Part shown: one piece after another, positions 43,189-52,169 of the stretch | Numbering within the stretch: the first letter of the stretch is position 1 | How the letters are laid out: each line of letters begins with the position of its first letter | DNA from: Oscillospiraceae bacterium | Lineage (GTDB): Bacteria; Bacillota; Clostridia; Oscillospirales; CAG-272 | DNA length: 64,000 nt | Assembly: GCA_015063325.1 (NCBI GenBank) | Contig: SVUK01000012.1 | Coordinates: 32,460-96,459, forward strand | Direction: 5' to 3' | The notes under the pieces: model-generated | Database searches by the model: none | What the model was told of the DNA's origin: nothing | What the model saw: only the letters and a program-made list of their open reading frames with translations | Translations under genes and position numbers: made by a program

Positions 43189-44475
43189 ATGGAAAAGAAA
43201 ATCAAAGTTGTTGTCGTCGGTTGCGGCGACCGCGCGTGGGTTTACACCCGTGAGGGCGTTCACGGCTTGAACGCGATGGAAGTTGTTGCGGCGGTCGATC
43301 CCGATCCTGTGCGCCTCAAACTGATGCGCGATCAGTTCGGCGTTCCCGAAAACCGTTGCTTTACCGATATGAAGGACGTTTTGGCGCTCGGCAAAATCGG
43401 TGATTGTGTGATCAACGGTACCATGGACCAGCTCCATTTGCAAACGGCGCTGCCCTTTTTGAAGCAGGGATACGATATGCTTCTGGAAAAGCCGCTGACC
43501 AACAACAAAAAGGACTTGCTCCTGCTCAAAAAGACGGCGGACGAGAACGGATGCAAGCTGATGACCTGCCACGTGCTCCGCTATGCGCCCTTCTACCTGA
43601 AGGTCAAGGAGCTTTTGATGAGCGGCGTGATCGGCGAAATTCAAAACATTGAAACCAGCGAGCGCGTGGGCGCGACCCACTCCTCCTATTCCTACATCCG
43701 CGGCAAGTGGAAGAGCGAAAAGGAGTGTGGCTCCTCGCTCATGCTGGCAAAATGCTGCCACGACACCGACCTGCTCTGTTGGCTGAACAATTCCACCGTT
43801 CCGGAAGAAGTCTCCAGCTACGGCGGAAGAGATCATTTCAATCCCGAAAATGCTCCCAAGGGTGCCGGAACGAGATGCCTGGTCGATTGCCCGAAGGAGA
43901 TTCGCGAAAAGTGCATTTATGACGTGCAGTCCATGTATTTGGACAACTGCATTATGCCCTGGTACCCCTGGCAGTGCACCGGCAAGAACTACGAGGACGT
44001 TTCCCAAGAGGAGCGCGAGGAATCGCTGAAGACCTACAACCCACACGGCGTTTGCATTTACAAGGCGGGTGGCGATATCGTCGACCACCAGGTTCTGACC
44101 GTGAAGTTTGCAAACGGATCTACGGCTTCCCATACCGTTATTTTGGGCGTTATGAAGCCCGGACGCCGCATTTGGATTGTGGGTAGCGAGGGTGAGATCG
44201 AGGGCAATCCCGACGAGAGCTTGCGCTTGCGCAAATACAACCCGAAGGATTCCTACTATACCGAAGAGACCATCGAGTTTTTGGAACGCGAGGGAGAGAC
44301 CGGCGGTCACTTCGGCGGCGACAAACGTCTGGTTTACGATTTCTGCAACCTGATGCGCGGCGAGCCGCGTTCCATCTCCTGCACGGCGATCGACGATTCG
44401 ATCAACAGCCACTTGATGGTTTATGCCGCCGATGAATCCATGAAAACCGGTAAACCGGTTAAGATTGAAGGATAA
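43189..44475 (+). CDS. Gfo/Idh/MocA family oxidoreductase
   Basis: This 428-aa NAD(P)-dependent dehydrogenase has the N-terminal Rossmann loop VVVVGCGDRAWVYT, MLLEKPLTNNKKD near residue 99 (the E-K-P motif with the catalytic-site lysine), and the CHDTDLLCW stretch near residue 189 where family members keep a catalytic histidine and aspartate. An insert of about 60 residues near 200-270 is rich in cysteine (RCLVDCPKEIREKC and WYPWQCTG), a pattern seen in some sugar or cyclitol dehydrogenases. It has its own promoter and terminator, so it is a one-gene unit. The substrate is unknown. Confidence 0.87.
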   Translation: MEKKIKVVVVGCGDRAWVYTREGVHGLNAMEVVAAVDPDPVRLKLMRDQFGVPENRCFTDMKDVLALGKIGDCVINGTMDQLHLQTALPFLKQGYDMLLEKPLTNNKKDLLLLKKTADENGCKLMTCHVLRYAPFYLKVKELLMSGVIGEIQNIETSERVGATHSSYSYIRGKWKSEKECGSSLMLAKCCHDTDLLCWLNNSTVPEEVSSYGGRDHFNPENAPKGAGTRCLVDCPKEIREKCIYDVQSMYLDNCIMPWYPWQCTGKNYEDVSQEEREESLKTYNPHGVCIYKAGGDIVDHQVLTVKFANGSTASHTVILGVMKPGRRIWIVGSEGEIEGNPDESLRLRKYNPKDSYYTEETIEFLEREGETGGHFGGDKRLVYDFCNLMRGEPRSISCTAIDDSINSHLMVYAADESMKTGKPVKIEG

Positions 44476-44499
44476 TTGAAAAATAGTTAAAGAGAAAAT

Positions 44500-44540
44500 A
44501 AAGCGGCACCAAGCGAATTCCTCGCTTGGTGCCGCTTTTT
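44500..44540 (+). terminator. Rho-independent terminator
   Basis: A 17-bp perfect stem (44500-44516 with 44522-44538) with a 5-base loop ends in TTTTT. It sits between the converging oxidoreductase and radical SAM genes. A degenerate copy of the right arm recurs at 44546-44562. Confidence 0.88.
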
Positions 44541-44565
44541 AATCTTCGCTTGGTGTTGCTTTGTT

Positions 44566-45438
44566 TTAGAATTCCGGGGTATAGGTTGCGGTTGCGGAGG
44601 AAGCGGCTTGCGAAAAGCCGGAAAAGCCGAGGTAGGCGGCGGTGTCGAGGACCGATTGGTATTCAAACGAGGTCAGTCGACGGGAAAGCTCTTTCGGTGC
44701 GTCCGGCTCCGAAAAATCGGGCGTATACTGCGACATCAGCGAGAGCAAAAAACGCTTCGTGCCAAAGCGTTCGGCAAGCGCCCGGAGCAGTGCAATCGAA
44801 TCGTTGCGGTGTCCGGGCAGGACGAGATGGCGGACAATCACGCCCCGGGTGAGCATTTCGTCGGCGTTATAGACCGGATCGCCGACCTGACGAAGCATTT
44901 CGGCAAGCGCCTCTATTGCAATGGAAAAGTAGTTGGGTGCATGGGAGAACGAACACGAAAGGTCGTTCGAAAAATATTTGCAGTCGGGGAGATAGATATC
45001 AATCAGTTCATCCAAAGCGCGCAAAGTTTCCACCGATTCGTAGCCGCCGCAATTGTAGACCACCGGAATTTGCAGTTTTGGGCGAACGGCGCGTAAAACC
45101 GGAACAAGCTGTAGCGCATACTGTGTTGGGGTGACGAGGTCGATGCAAGCGGCGCCTTGTTTTTGCAAATCAAGCATGGCGGCGGCAAGGTCGTCGGCGT
45201 TCATCGGTGGTTTATTCAGATTTCCGCGGCTGATGGCACGGTTCTGGCAAAATACGCATCGTAAATTACAGCCGGAAAAAAAGATGGTTCCGGCGCCGTT
45301 TTTGCCGCAAAGAACCGGCTCTTCCCATTGGTGAAGTCCGATCCGGGCGACTGAAAAAAACTCCGGTACGTTGCAAAAACCGGTTGATTTTGCGCGGTCA
45401 ACATTGCACCGACGCGGACATTGGTTGCAAACGGACAT
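44566..45438 (-). CDS. Radical SAM protein, PflA-like (COG1313 type)
   Basis: This 290-aa protein has the N-terminal cysteine cluster CNQCPRRCNVDRAKSTGFC typical of PflA-related proteins, and the radical SAM motif CNLRCVFC (CX3CX2C) near residue 61. The AISRG, LVTPTQYA and YLPDCKYF segments are conserved in the same group. Members are annotated as pyruvate formate-lyase activating enzyme homologues but mostly lack a defined target. The ATG at 45438 has AAAGGAGG upstream on the minus strand. It is a single-gene unit, divergent from mscS. Confidence 0.85.
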   Translation of the reverse strand: MSVCNQCPRRCNVDRAKSTGFCNVPEFFSVARIGLHQWEEPVLCGKNGAGTIFFSGCNLRCVFCQNRAISRGNLNKPPMNADDLAAAMLDLQKQGAACIDLVTPTQYALQLVPVLRAVRPKLQIPVVYNCGGYESVETLRALDELIDIYLPDCKYFSNDLSCSFSHAPNYFSIAIEALAEMLRQVGDPVYNADEMLTRGVIVRHLVLPGHRNDSIALLRALAERFGTKRFLLSLMSQYTPDFSEPDAPKELSRRLTSFEYQSVLDTAAYLGFSGFSQAASSATATYTPEF

Positions 45439-45485
45439 GAAAAAACCTCCTTTCAAAAGAATTTTCTCAAAAACAGGGTTTTGAC

Positions 45486-45514
45486 TTTACATAAGAATGA
45501 AAATATGTTAAAAT
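45486..45514 (+). promoter_or_regulatory. Sigma-A promoter of the mscS-cinA pair
   Basis: TTTACA (45486-45491), 17 bp, TAAAAT (45509-45514). It is 44 bp upstream of the mscS start. Confidence 0.75.
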
Positions 45515-45558
45515 AATGGAGAAATCAAACATGAAAAGAAACGGGAGGAAGAGATCCG

Positions 45559-46500
45559 ATGATTGGAAATTCCCTATTGCGGCTTGCCGAAGAAGCGGCG
45601 ACCGAATCAACGACAGAAACGCCTGCCGCCAAGGTGGTGGAAAAGGTGACCGAATTTGACTGGAACGGGCTTTGGGCGAAGCTATCCGAGCTTGCCGTCA
45701 GCGCGGCGTGGCGGATCGTTTTGGCATTCATCGCGCTGATTGCCGGAAAACTGATCATTCGTATGATCATGCGGATGATGCGGAAGAGCAAACTCATTCA
45801 AAAAATGGAGGACGGCGCCGAGCATTTTCTGCTTTCCTTTGTCAAGATCGCGCTCAACATCCTGCTCATTTTGAGCATTGTGGGCATTCTGGGTGTTCCA
45901 ATGTCGTCTATGGTGGCGGTGCTTGCCTCGGTTGGCGCGGCAATTGGTCTTGCTCTGCAAGGGGCGCTTTCCAATTTTGCCGGCGGACTGATGATCCTCA
46001 TTTTCCATCCCTTCCGGCTGGACGATTACATTGAGGTTGCCGACAATGCCGGCACGGTGACCGACATCGGCGTTTTTTACACCACGCTGAAAACGCCGGA
46101 TAACAAAAATGTAACTGTTCCAAACGGAACGGTTATGGCACAGGCGATTACCAATTTCTCAGCGCACGATACGCGCCGGTTGGAGCTCTCCTTTACCGTT
46201 GCTTACGGGACCGATATTGAGAAGGTCAAGGCGGCGCTTTTGGAGACCGCCGCGGCGCACGAGCTGGTGCTGGACGATCCGGCACCCTTTGCAAAGCTGA
46301 AAGCGCACGAGGATAGCGCACTGCGGTTTATCCTGCGCGTTTGGGTAAAACGGGGCGACTACTGGACGGTGAATTTTGACCTGATGGAGCAGATCAACAA
46401 TCGTTTTGCGGCGGATGGCATCACCATTCCGTTCCCGCAGGTGGACGTTCACATGATTCCCGAAAAGAACAAGGAAGAGAAGGAAGAAAAGAACAAATGA
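45559..46500 (+). CDS. mscS: Small-conductance mechanosensitive channel
   Basis: This 313-aa MscS-family channel has two or three membrane helices; the pore helix VLASVGAAIGLALQGALSNFAGG begins near residue 130, with the alternating glycine and alanine pattern. The cytoplasmic beta domain follows (HPFRLDDYIEVADNAGTV, then VTVPNGTVM). The N-terminal tail and a lysine/glutamate-rich C-terminus differ from E. coli MscS (286 aa). It releases solutes when turgor rises. GGGAGGAAG precedes the ATG. It overlaps the next gene by four bases. Confidence 0.92.
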   Translation: MIGNSLLRLAEEAATESTTETPAAKVVEKVTEFDWNGLWAKLSELAVSAAWRIVLAFIALIAGKLIIRMIMRMMRKSKLIQKMEDGAEHFLLSFVKIALNILLILSIVGILGVPMSSMVAVLASVGAAIGLALQGALSNFAGGLMILIFHPFRLDDYIEVADNAGTVTDIGVFYTTLKTPDNKNVTVPNGTVMAQAITNFSAHDTRRLELSFTVAYGTDIEKVKAALLETAAAHELVLDDPAPFAKLKAHEDSALRFILRVWVKRGDYWTVNFDLMEQINNRFAADGITIPFPQVDVHMIPEKNKEEKEEKNK

Positions 46501-46973
46501 AAGATGAAATTGCCCTTGCCGGGCGGCTGGTACGGGAATTTACCCAAAAAGGGTTGACGATCTCCACTGCCGAATCCTGCACCGGGGGATTGATTGCAAA
46601 GCTCATTACCGATATTCCGGGTTCCTCCGCGGTGCTCAAGGGCGGATGCGTTAGTTATACCGAGGAGATCAAGCACCGTGTGCTGGGTGTTTCAGAAGAG
46701 ATTTTGAGAACGAAAACCGCCGTGAGTGAGGAATGCGCCAAAGCCATGGCAGAGGGGGTGCGCGCATTGTTCCGGACCGATATTGCCGTATCGGCGACCG
46801 GCTATGCAGGTCCCGGCGGAGGGAGCGAAAAGGATCCGGTCGGAACAGTGTATCTCGGACTGGCGACCGCAGAAAAAACAGTTTGCATGCGCATTTTCCT
46901 TCCGGACGCCACGCGCGAAAAAGTTCGGGAAGAAGCGGCAAAAAACGCAATCGAGATGGCGCTGAACGCCTGA
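46497..46973 (+). CDS. CinA C-terminal domain protein (nicotinamide-nucleotide amidohydrolase type)
   Basis: This 158-aa protein is a stand-alone CinA-C/PncC domain. TISTAESCTGGLIAKLIT near residue 22 carries the catalytic serine and lysine-region residues, GCVSYTEEIKHRVLGV near residue 47 is conserved, and VSATGYAGPGGGSEKDPVGTVYLG near residue 98 is the signature loop. It deamidates NMN to NaMN in NAD salvage. Translational coupling to mscS (ATGA) has no obvious functional meaning. Confidence 0.88.
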   Translation: MKDEIALAGRLVREFTQKGLTISTAESCTGGLIAKLITDIPGSSAVLKGGCVSYTEEIKHRVLGVSEEILRTKTAVSEECAKAMAEGVRALFRTDIAVSATGYAGPGGGSEKDPVGTVYLGLATAEKTVCMRIFLPDATREKVREEAAKNAIEMALNA

Positions 46974-47000
46974 AAAGAAGTTTTTTGCCAAGCTTTTTTT

Positions 47001-47135
47001 CAAAAAAGCTGGTAGGGTGTGGGACAAAGTCCCACGACCTTTCTTCGCGCTCCGCGCGAACCTTCGGCACTTTTTGTTCGCGCCTTTGGCGCGAAAGAAG
47101 GTCGTGGGTTTCACCCACACCTGACCAACTTTTTG
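47001..47135. repeat. Large imperfect palindrome, candidate dispersed intergenic element
   Basis: The outer arms 47001-47013 and 47124-47135, the middle arms near 47016-47023 and 47114-47121, and the inner arms near 47031-47050 and 47088-47107 pair across a loop of about 40 bases. Two shorter hairpins lie within the arms (GGGACAAAGTCCC at 47021-47033 and GTGGGTTTCACCCAC at 47104-47118). No gene is seen in the 257-bp gap between cinA and glyS. The pattern is that of a mobile or repetitive intergenic sequence, but only one copy is visible here. Confidence 0.6.
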
Positions 47136-47190
47136 AATAAAAGAACTTTTTGCGTTGCAAAAAGGGATCAAAAACTTTCAAAAATACCGA

Positions 47191-47227
47191 AAAAATACCC
47201 ACCGCGTTTGGCGGTGGATATTTTTTT
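47191..47227. terminator. Terminator between convergent cinA and glyS
   Basis: A-rich sequence, a stem CCACCGC/GCGGTGG (47199-47205 with 47210-47216, with flanking A/T pairs) and a run of T follow one another. It can work in both directions. Confidence 0.75.
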
Positions 47228-47230
47228 GCG

Positions 47231-48649
47231 TTAGAACGCGATTTTTTCCTCAATGTAGGATTTAAGCTGTGCAATCGGAATACGGACTTGTTCCATGGTG
47301 TCGCGGTCGCGAACGGTGACGCAGTTGTCGGCCGGCTTTTCCTCGTCGCCCACCGTTTCAAAGTCCACGGTAATGCAAAGCGGTGTGCCGATCTCGTCCT
47401 CGCGGCGGTAGCGCTTGCCGATCGAGCCGGTTTCGTCGTAATCCACCATAAAGTATTTGGAGAGCTCTTCGTAAATTTCGGTCGCCTTGTCGCCCAGCTT
47501 TTTGGAAAGCGGCAGAACGGCGGCTTTGTAGGGCGCGAGCGCCGGGTGCAGGTGGAGCACCACGCGCACGTCGTTCTTCTCGGCGTCGATCACCTCTTCG
47601 TCGTAAGCGTCCACCAGGAAAGCGAGCGCCACGCGGTCGGCGCCCAGCGACGGCTCAATGACATAGGGAATGTAATGCTCGTTCTTTTCCTGGTCGAAAT
47701 AGGTCAAATCCTTGCCGCTGAACTTCTGGTGCTGACCCAGGTCGTAGTCGGTGCGGTCGGCAATGCCCCAAAGCTCGCCCCAGCCGAACGGGAAGAGAAA
47801 CTCAAAGTCGGTGGTCGCCTTGGAGTAGAAGGCAAGCTCCTCGGGATCGTGGTCGCGCAGGCGGAGGTTCTCGTCGCGCAAACCGAGGTTCAAAAGGAAC
47901 TTGTGGCAGTAGTCCTTCCAAAAGGCGAACCATTCCAGATCGGTGCCGGGCTGGCAGAAGAATTCCAGTTCCATTTGCTCAAACTCGCGAATGCGGAAAA
48001 TGAAGTTTCCGGGCGTGATCTCGTTGCGGAAGGATTTGCCGATTTGCGCCACGCCAAAGGGCAGTTTGCGGCGCGTGGTGCGCTGGGCGGCAGGGAAGTT
48101 GACAAAAATGCCCTGCGCGGTTTCGGGGCGCAGATAAACGGTGGAGGAGGAATCCTCGGTCACGCCGATGAAGGTTTTGAACATCAGGTTGAACTTTTTA
48201 ATATCGGTAAAATCGCACTTGCCGCAATCGGGGCAGGCGATCTTGTTTTTCTTGATAAAATCCGCCATTTGCTCAAAGGTCCAGGATTCGGGCTTGACGT
48301 CGTCCAGTCCCTTTTCGGCGGCGTAGTCCTCGATCAGTTTGTCGGCGCGGTGACGGGTATGGCAGGATTTGCAATCCATCAACGGGTCGGAAAATCCGCC
48401 AACGTGGCCGGAAGCCACCCAGGTTTGCGGATTCATAATGATCGCGCTGTCCAGCCCGACGTTATAGCGGCTTTCCTGCACGAATTTCTTCCACCAGGCG
48501 CGCTTGACGTTGTTCTTGAATTCTACGCCCAAAGGACCGTAGTCCCAGGAGTTGGCAAGTCCGCCGTAAATTTCGGAGCCGGGGAACACGAAGCCTCTGC
48601 CCTTGCAAAGGGCAACAATTTTTTCCATTGTTTTTTCGGTGTTTTTCAT
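47231..48649 (-). CDS. glyS: Glycyl-tRNA synthetase, single-chain class II type
   Basis: This 472-aa protein charges tRNA-Gly. [23 protein letters not shown] at the N-terminus, [10 protein letters not shown] near residue 80, the C-K-S-C and C-P-D-C zinc pairs near 93 and 148, and [12 protein letters not shown] near residue 172 (class II motif 2 region) identify the GlyQS-type dimer rather than the two-subunit enzyme. The upstream ribosome site is GGAAAGGAAA. It is the last gene of the minus-strand operon, 37 bp after folD. Confidence 0.94.
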   Translation of the reverse strand: MKNTEKTMEKIVALCKGRGFVFPGSEIYGGLANSWDYGPLGVEFKNNVKRAWWKKFVQESRYNVGLDSAIIMNPQTWVASGHVGGFSDPLMDCKSCHTRHRADKLIEDYAAEKGLDDVKPESWTFEQMADFIKKNKIACPDCGKCDFTDIKKFNLMFKTFIGVTEDSSSTVYLRPETAQGIFVNFPAAQRTTRRKLPFGVAQIGKSFRNEITPGNFIFRIREFEQMELEFFCQPGTDLEWFAFWKDYCHKFLLNLGLRDENLRLRDHDPEELAFYSKATTDFEFLFPFGWGELWGIADRTDYDLGQHQKFSGKDLTYFDQEKNEHYIPYVIEPSLGADRVALAFLVDAYDEEVIDAEKNDVRVVLHLHPALAPYKAAVLPLSKKLGDKATEIYEELSKYFMVDYDETGSIGKRYRREDEIGTPLCITVDFETVGDEEKPADNCVTVRDRDTMEQVRIPIAQLKSYIEEKIAF

Positions 48650-48685
48650 ATCGTTTTTATTTCCTTTCCCAAAGGGTAATGGTTT

Positions 48686-49546
48686 TCAATTTTTTTGGTT
48701 TTGCGCTTTCAGTTTCGCGCTTTTGAGAGTGTTTTGGAGCAGCATGGTAATGGTCATGGGGCCAACGCCGCCGGGGACCGGGGTAATATAGGAGCATTTG
48801 GGGGCAACGGTATCAAAATCCACGTCGCCGCAGAGCTTTCCGTTCTCGTCGCGGTTCATGCCAACGTCGATGACAACCGCGCCTTCCTTGACCATATCGG
48901 CCGTCAGAAAATGCGCTCTGCCGACGGCACTGACCAGAATGTCGGCTTCATGCGTCAACGCCTCAGTATTTGCGGTGTGGCGGTGGCAGACGGTGACCGT
49001 TCCGTTTGCCGCCATCAAAAGGAGCGCCATGGGTTTTCCTACAATATTGCTTCTGCCTACGACCACACAGCGTTTGCCGTCCGGGTCAATGCCGTAACGG
49101 CGGAGCAGTTCCATAATTCCGGCAGGGGTGCAGGGCAGAAAGGTCGGGTTGCCGATGGTCAATTTTCCAACGTTATAGGGGTGGAAAGCGTCCACGTCCT
49201 TGTTGGGATGGATGCGCAGAAGCAGTTCGGTTTCGTCCAGCTGTTTGGGCAGGGGAAGCTGAACAAGAATGCCGTGAATTTTTTCGTCGGCATTCAGCCT
49301 GTCGATCAAAGAAAGAAGCTCGTCTTGCTTGGTATTTTCGGGCAGACGATGGACTTCAGAATAAAATCCGACTTCTTCGCAAGCGCGCGCCTTGTTGCGC
49401 ACATAGACCTGCGAGGCCGGATCCTCGCCGACGATGATGACGGCAAGTCCCGGCGCAAAGCCGTAGGTTGCCCGAAAATCGTCGGTTTCTTTGCGGAGCT
49501 CTCCGCGAATTGCCAGAGAGGTCAATTTTCCGTCAATGATCTGCAT
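48686..49546 (-). CDS. folD: Methylenetetrahydrofolate dehydrogenase/methenyltetrahydrofolate cyclohydrolase
   Basis: This 286-aa bifunctional enzyme interconverts 5,10-methylene-, 5,10-methenyl- and 10-formyl-tetrahydrofolate. VYVRNKARACEEVG near residue 46 holds the catalytic lysine, GILVQLPLPKQLDE near residue 90 and VVGRSNIVGKPMALLL near residue 155 (NADP loop) are family motifs, and TPVPGGVGPMT near residue 257 is the C-terminal signature. I start it at ATG 49546 behind AAAGGAA; the frame is open 42 codons further into lgt. It then overlaps lgt by 14 bp. Confidence 0.93.
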   Translation of the reverse strand: MQIIDGKLTSLAIRGELRKETDDFRATYGFAPGLAVIIVGEDPASQVYVRNKARACEEVGFYSEVHRLPENTKQDELLSLIDRLNADEKIHGILVQLPLPKQLDETELLLRIHPNKDVDAFHPYNVGKLTIGNPTFLPCTPAGIMELLRRYGIDPDGKRCVVVGRSNIVGKPMALLLMAANGTVTVCHRHTANTEALTHEADILVSAVGRAHFLTADMVKEGAVVIDVGMNRDENGKLCGDVDFDTVAPKCSYITPVPGGVGPMTITMLLQNTLKSAKLKAQNQKN

Positions 49547-50858
49547 GGTCGGTTCCTTTCTGCGCGGCGGTCGGCTTTTTCGCCACCTTTTTCTTTTTGG
49601 GCGGCAGGGTGACGGTGCCGCGCTGGGTGGGCGGTTTGCGCCGCGGCTTGGGAGCCGGTTTGGGCGGATCATTTTCGGCTGATTCAGCCGTTTCTTTTTC
49701 CGGCGCCGTTTCCGTTTCTTTGGGGGCGATTTCCTCCGTCGGTTGTGGTTCGGCGGTCGGCGGTTCAGCGGTTAAAGGTTTGGATTTAAGCGGTTCTTCG
49801 TCGTTTTCGTCCTCGGTATTTGCCGTCTCGCTTTGTTCGGGTTGTTCAGCTTGTTCGGCTTGTTCGGACTGTTCCGTTTGTTCGACCGTTTCAATCGTTT
49901 CAGGCGTTTCAATCGTTTCGGGGGATTCGATCGGACCGCCCTCTGTCAAAACCGGTTTTTGGTAGGCGAGGAAGCCGGGGTGTTTCTTTTGGAAGATCGG
50001 AATGAAGATCAGCAGTGCAGTGCCGGCAAGGAAGCAGAGCAGACCCACCAGCTGGGAAATGCGAATGCCGTCGGTGCCGAAAATGCCCTTGAAGATATAC
50101 AGGCTGTCGGTGCGCAGTCCTTCAATAAACATTCTGCCAAACCCGTACCAGGCAAGGTAGGAAAGCAGAATTTGCCCGTTGAATTTCTTCTTGCGGTAGA
50201 GCAGGTTGAGCAGGACAAAACCGCAAAGATTCCAAACGCTCTCATAAAGGAAGGTGGGGTGCACGTAGGCAAGCGTGCTTCCCGTAAACTCGTTTGGGGA
50301 AAGACCCATGCGAAGCCAAGAGGGAACGGGGATCGAGAACTCTTTCAAAAAGAAGAAATAGCGCGAACTGCCGTCCACGATCTGATAGCCGTAAGCCTCG
50401 CCGTTAAAAAAGTTGCCCCAGCGTCCCAGCATTTGTGCAAACATGACGGCAGGGACTACGGCGTCATAGAACCCCATCATTTTGATTTTTTTCACGCGGC
50501 AGACAATGAAGATACCCAAAGCACCTCCGATGACGCCGCCGTAAATCCCCAATCCGCCGTTCCAAATAGCAATGACATCATAGAACGAATGGTAGTTTTC
50601 CAGCGAGGTGAGCACATAGTACAGCCGCGCGCCGAGGATGGAAAGAACGATTGTGACCAGACCGACGTCAATGACATCGTCGGATTTGATCCCCTCGTTC
50701 TTTTTACTGCGCCAGATCACGTAAAAGAAGGCGAGCGCCATTCCCAGCGTGATGAACAGCCCGTACCAGCGGACCTCAAATTTGCCGAACAGAGTAAAGG
50801 CGACCGGATTTAAGTTTGTTTCGCCAATGCCAAGTCCGGGAAAAGAAACAGTGACCAT
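49533..50858 (-). CDS. lgt: Prolipoprotein diacylglyceryl transferase with a long charged C-terminal tail
   Basis: This 441-aa protein transfers diacylglycerol to the lipobox cysteine of prolipoproteins such as the three seen in this window. Residues 1-300 form the usual seven-helix enzyme (WNGGLGIYGGVIGG near 98, GRWGNFFNGEAYG near 144 with the key arginine, YGFGRMFIEGLRTDS near 239). Residues 310-441 are an extra tail, acidic and repetitive first (ETIETPETIETVEQTEQ), then proline- and lysine-rich (PKPAPKPRRKPP, PPKKKKVAKK). Such a tail is absent from most Lgt proteins. The gene ends inside folD. Confidence 0.92.
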   Translation of the reverse strand: MVTVSFPGLGIGETNLNPVAFTLFGKFEVRWYGLFITLGMALAFFYVIWRSKKNEGIKSDDVIDVGLVTIVLSILGARLYYVLTSLENYHSFYDVIAIWNGGLGIYGGVIGGALGIFIVCRVKKIKMMGFYDAVVPAVMFAQMLGRWGNFFNGEAYGYQIVDGSSRYFFFLKEFSIPVPSWLRMGLSPNEFTGSTLAYVHPTFLYESVWNLCGFVLLNLLYRKKKFNGQILLSYLAWYGFGRMFIEGLRTDSLYIFKGIFGTDGIRISQLVGLLCFLAGTALLIFIPIFQKKHPGFLAYQKPVLTEGGPIESPETIETPETIETVEQTEQSEQAEQAEQPEQSETANTEDENDEEPLKSKPLTAEPPTAEPQPTEEIAPKETETAPEKETAESAENDPPKPAPKPRRKPPTQRGTVTLPPKKKKVAKKPTAAQKGTDHADH

Positions 50859-50885
50859 AAAAACCTCCGCAAAATCAGAGTGTAT

Positions 50886-52169
50886 TTATTCCGCCGCTTC
50901 GGGCAGAATGACCGAAAGGCAGGAGCGCTCGGGCAGGAAAAGCTCGTTCAGCAACTGCCGGCAATCTTCAATGGTGACCGATTCCAAAAGGGGAAGATAG
51001 TCGAATAATCCAACGCCTTCGGTTGCATATAAAAACAGGTTTTCGCCAATCTCCTCGGTGGAGTCAAAGGAGCGGATCTCGTCGGAGATCAGGCATCTCC
51101 GGGCACGCTCAAACGCCGCCGGGTCGATCCCTTCGCGCTTGATCTTTTCCACGTAGTTCCAAACACGCCGGGAAAATTCCTTTGCGTCGGCGCATTCGCC
51201 GCAAACAACATGAAAGGCAAAGCGGTCGGTGCCCGAATAGGAGTGGCTGTAAACGGTGGTTAAAAATCCCTCTTCAAACTGCTTTGTGAAAAAGGAAGAC
51301 GATGTGGAAAACAGCGCTTCGGAAAGCAGTGTGGCAACCGCGTCGCGCCGCAGGCGGTCGGTTGGATCGTCGGGCAGAACAGGGTCCTTGGTTGCAAGAT
51401 AGCAAATCGGTTTTGCCGCCGCCATTCGTTCGGTTACGCGCCGTTTTTTTGCCGTCGGCGGTTCCACAAACGGGGCGCGGATGATTTTTTTCGGCGCCGG
51501 GAAGGTGGAAAGCACCTTGTCCACCACCGCAACCACCTCATCCGGCGTTACGTCGCCGCAAACCGAGAGAATCAGGTTGGAGGGCTGATAGAACACCGCG
51601 TGACAGCGGTAGAGGATTTCAGGGGTGATCTTTGCGATCGAGCGCTCGGTTCCGGCAACGTCGTCGCGCGAGGGGCAAACATGGTAAAGCGCTTTTCCAA
51701 GGTTGGAGGCGCCGCGCCGAAAGGGGGAGTCCTTTCCGGCACGAATTTCCTCGGCAATAATGCCGCGCTCTTTTTTGACCGTCGCTTTTGTAAAATAGGG
51801 CGTCAGTACCATGCGTAAAAGCGTTTCCAGCGCGGCGGTAAAGTTGCTTTGCGTGCTGAAATGGTATGCCGTCAGCGTATCGGTGGTAAAAGCGTTTGCA
51901 TCGGCGCCCAGCTCCGAAAAGGCGGCAAACGAGTCGGTTCCGTCAGGATTGTCAAACAGTTTGTGCTCCAAATAGTGCGCCGTTCCGGCAGGGACGGCGG
52001 TAAATTCGGTTTCATCCTCGGTGCGGAAGGAGCGGTCCACCGAGCCGAATCGGGCGACCACAGCGGCATAGGCGGTGGTCATTTTTTTGGGAAAGATTAA
52101 GATTTGTAAACCGCTTTTATGCACGATTGAAAAATAGGACTCATGCAGGCGGAAAGATTCAAATTTCAT
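50886..52169 (-). CDS. ymfH: M16 zinc peptidase (YmfH-like)
   Basis: This 427-aa protein is a pitrilysin-family metallopeptidase. HYLEH near residue 65 is the inverted zinc motif HxxEH, with the downstream glutamate at RGIIAEEIRAG near residue 138. The second half is the non-catalytic repeat that completes the clamshell. It overlaps ymfF by 11 bp, and the two likely form the active/inactive pair known from B. subtilis YmfH/YmfF. The substrate is unknown. Acidic metal residues are intact. Confidence 0.88.
   Translation of the reverse strand: MKFESFRLHESYFSIVHKSGLQILIFPKKMTTAYAAVVARFGSVDRSFRTEDETEFTAVPAGTAHYLEHKLFDNPDGTDSFAAFSELGADANAFTTDTLTAYHFSTQSNFTAALETLLRMVLTPYFTKATVKKERGIIAEEIRAGKDSPFRRGASNLGKALYHVCPSRDDVAGTERSIAKITPEILYRCHAVFYQPSNLILSVCGDVTPDEVVAVVDKVLSTFPAPKKIIRAPFVEPPTAKKRRVTERMAAAKPICYLATKDPVLPDDPTDRLRRDAVATLLSEALFSTSSSFFTKQFEEGFLTTVYSHSYSGTDRFAFHVVCGECADAKEFSRRVWNYVEKIKREGIDPAAFERARRCLISDEIRSFDSTEEIGENLFLYATEGVGLFDYLPLLESVTIEDCRQLLNELFLPERSCLSVILPEAAE

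Noticed and set aside
47150..48679. 509-codon plus-strand open frame across glyS
   Set aside because: It is the complement of a well-conserved glycyl-tRNA synthetase.
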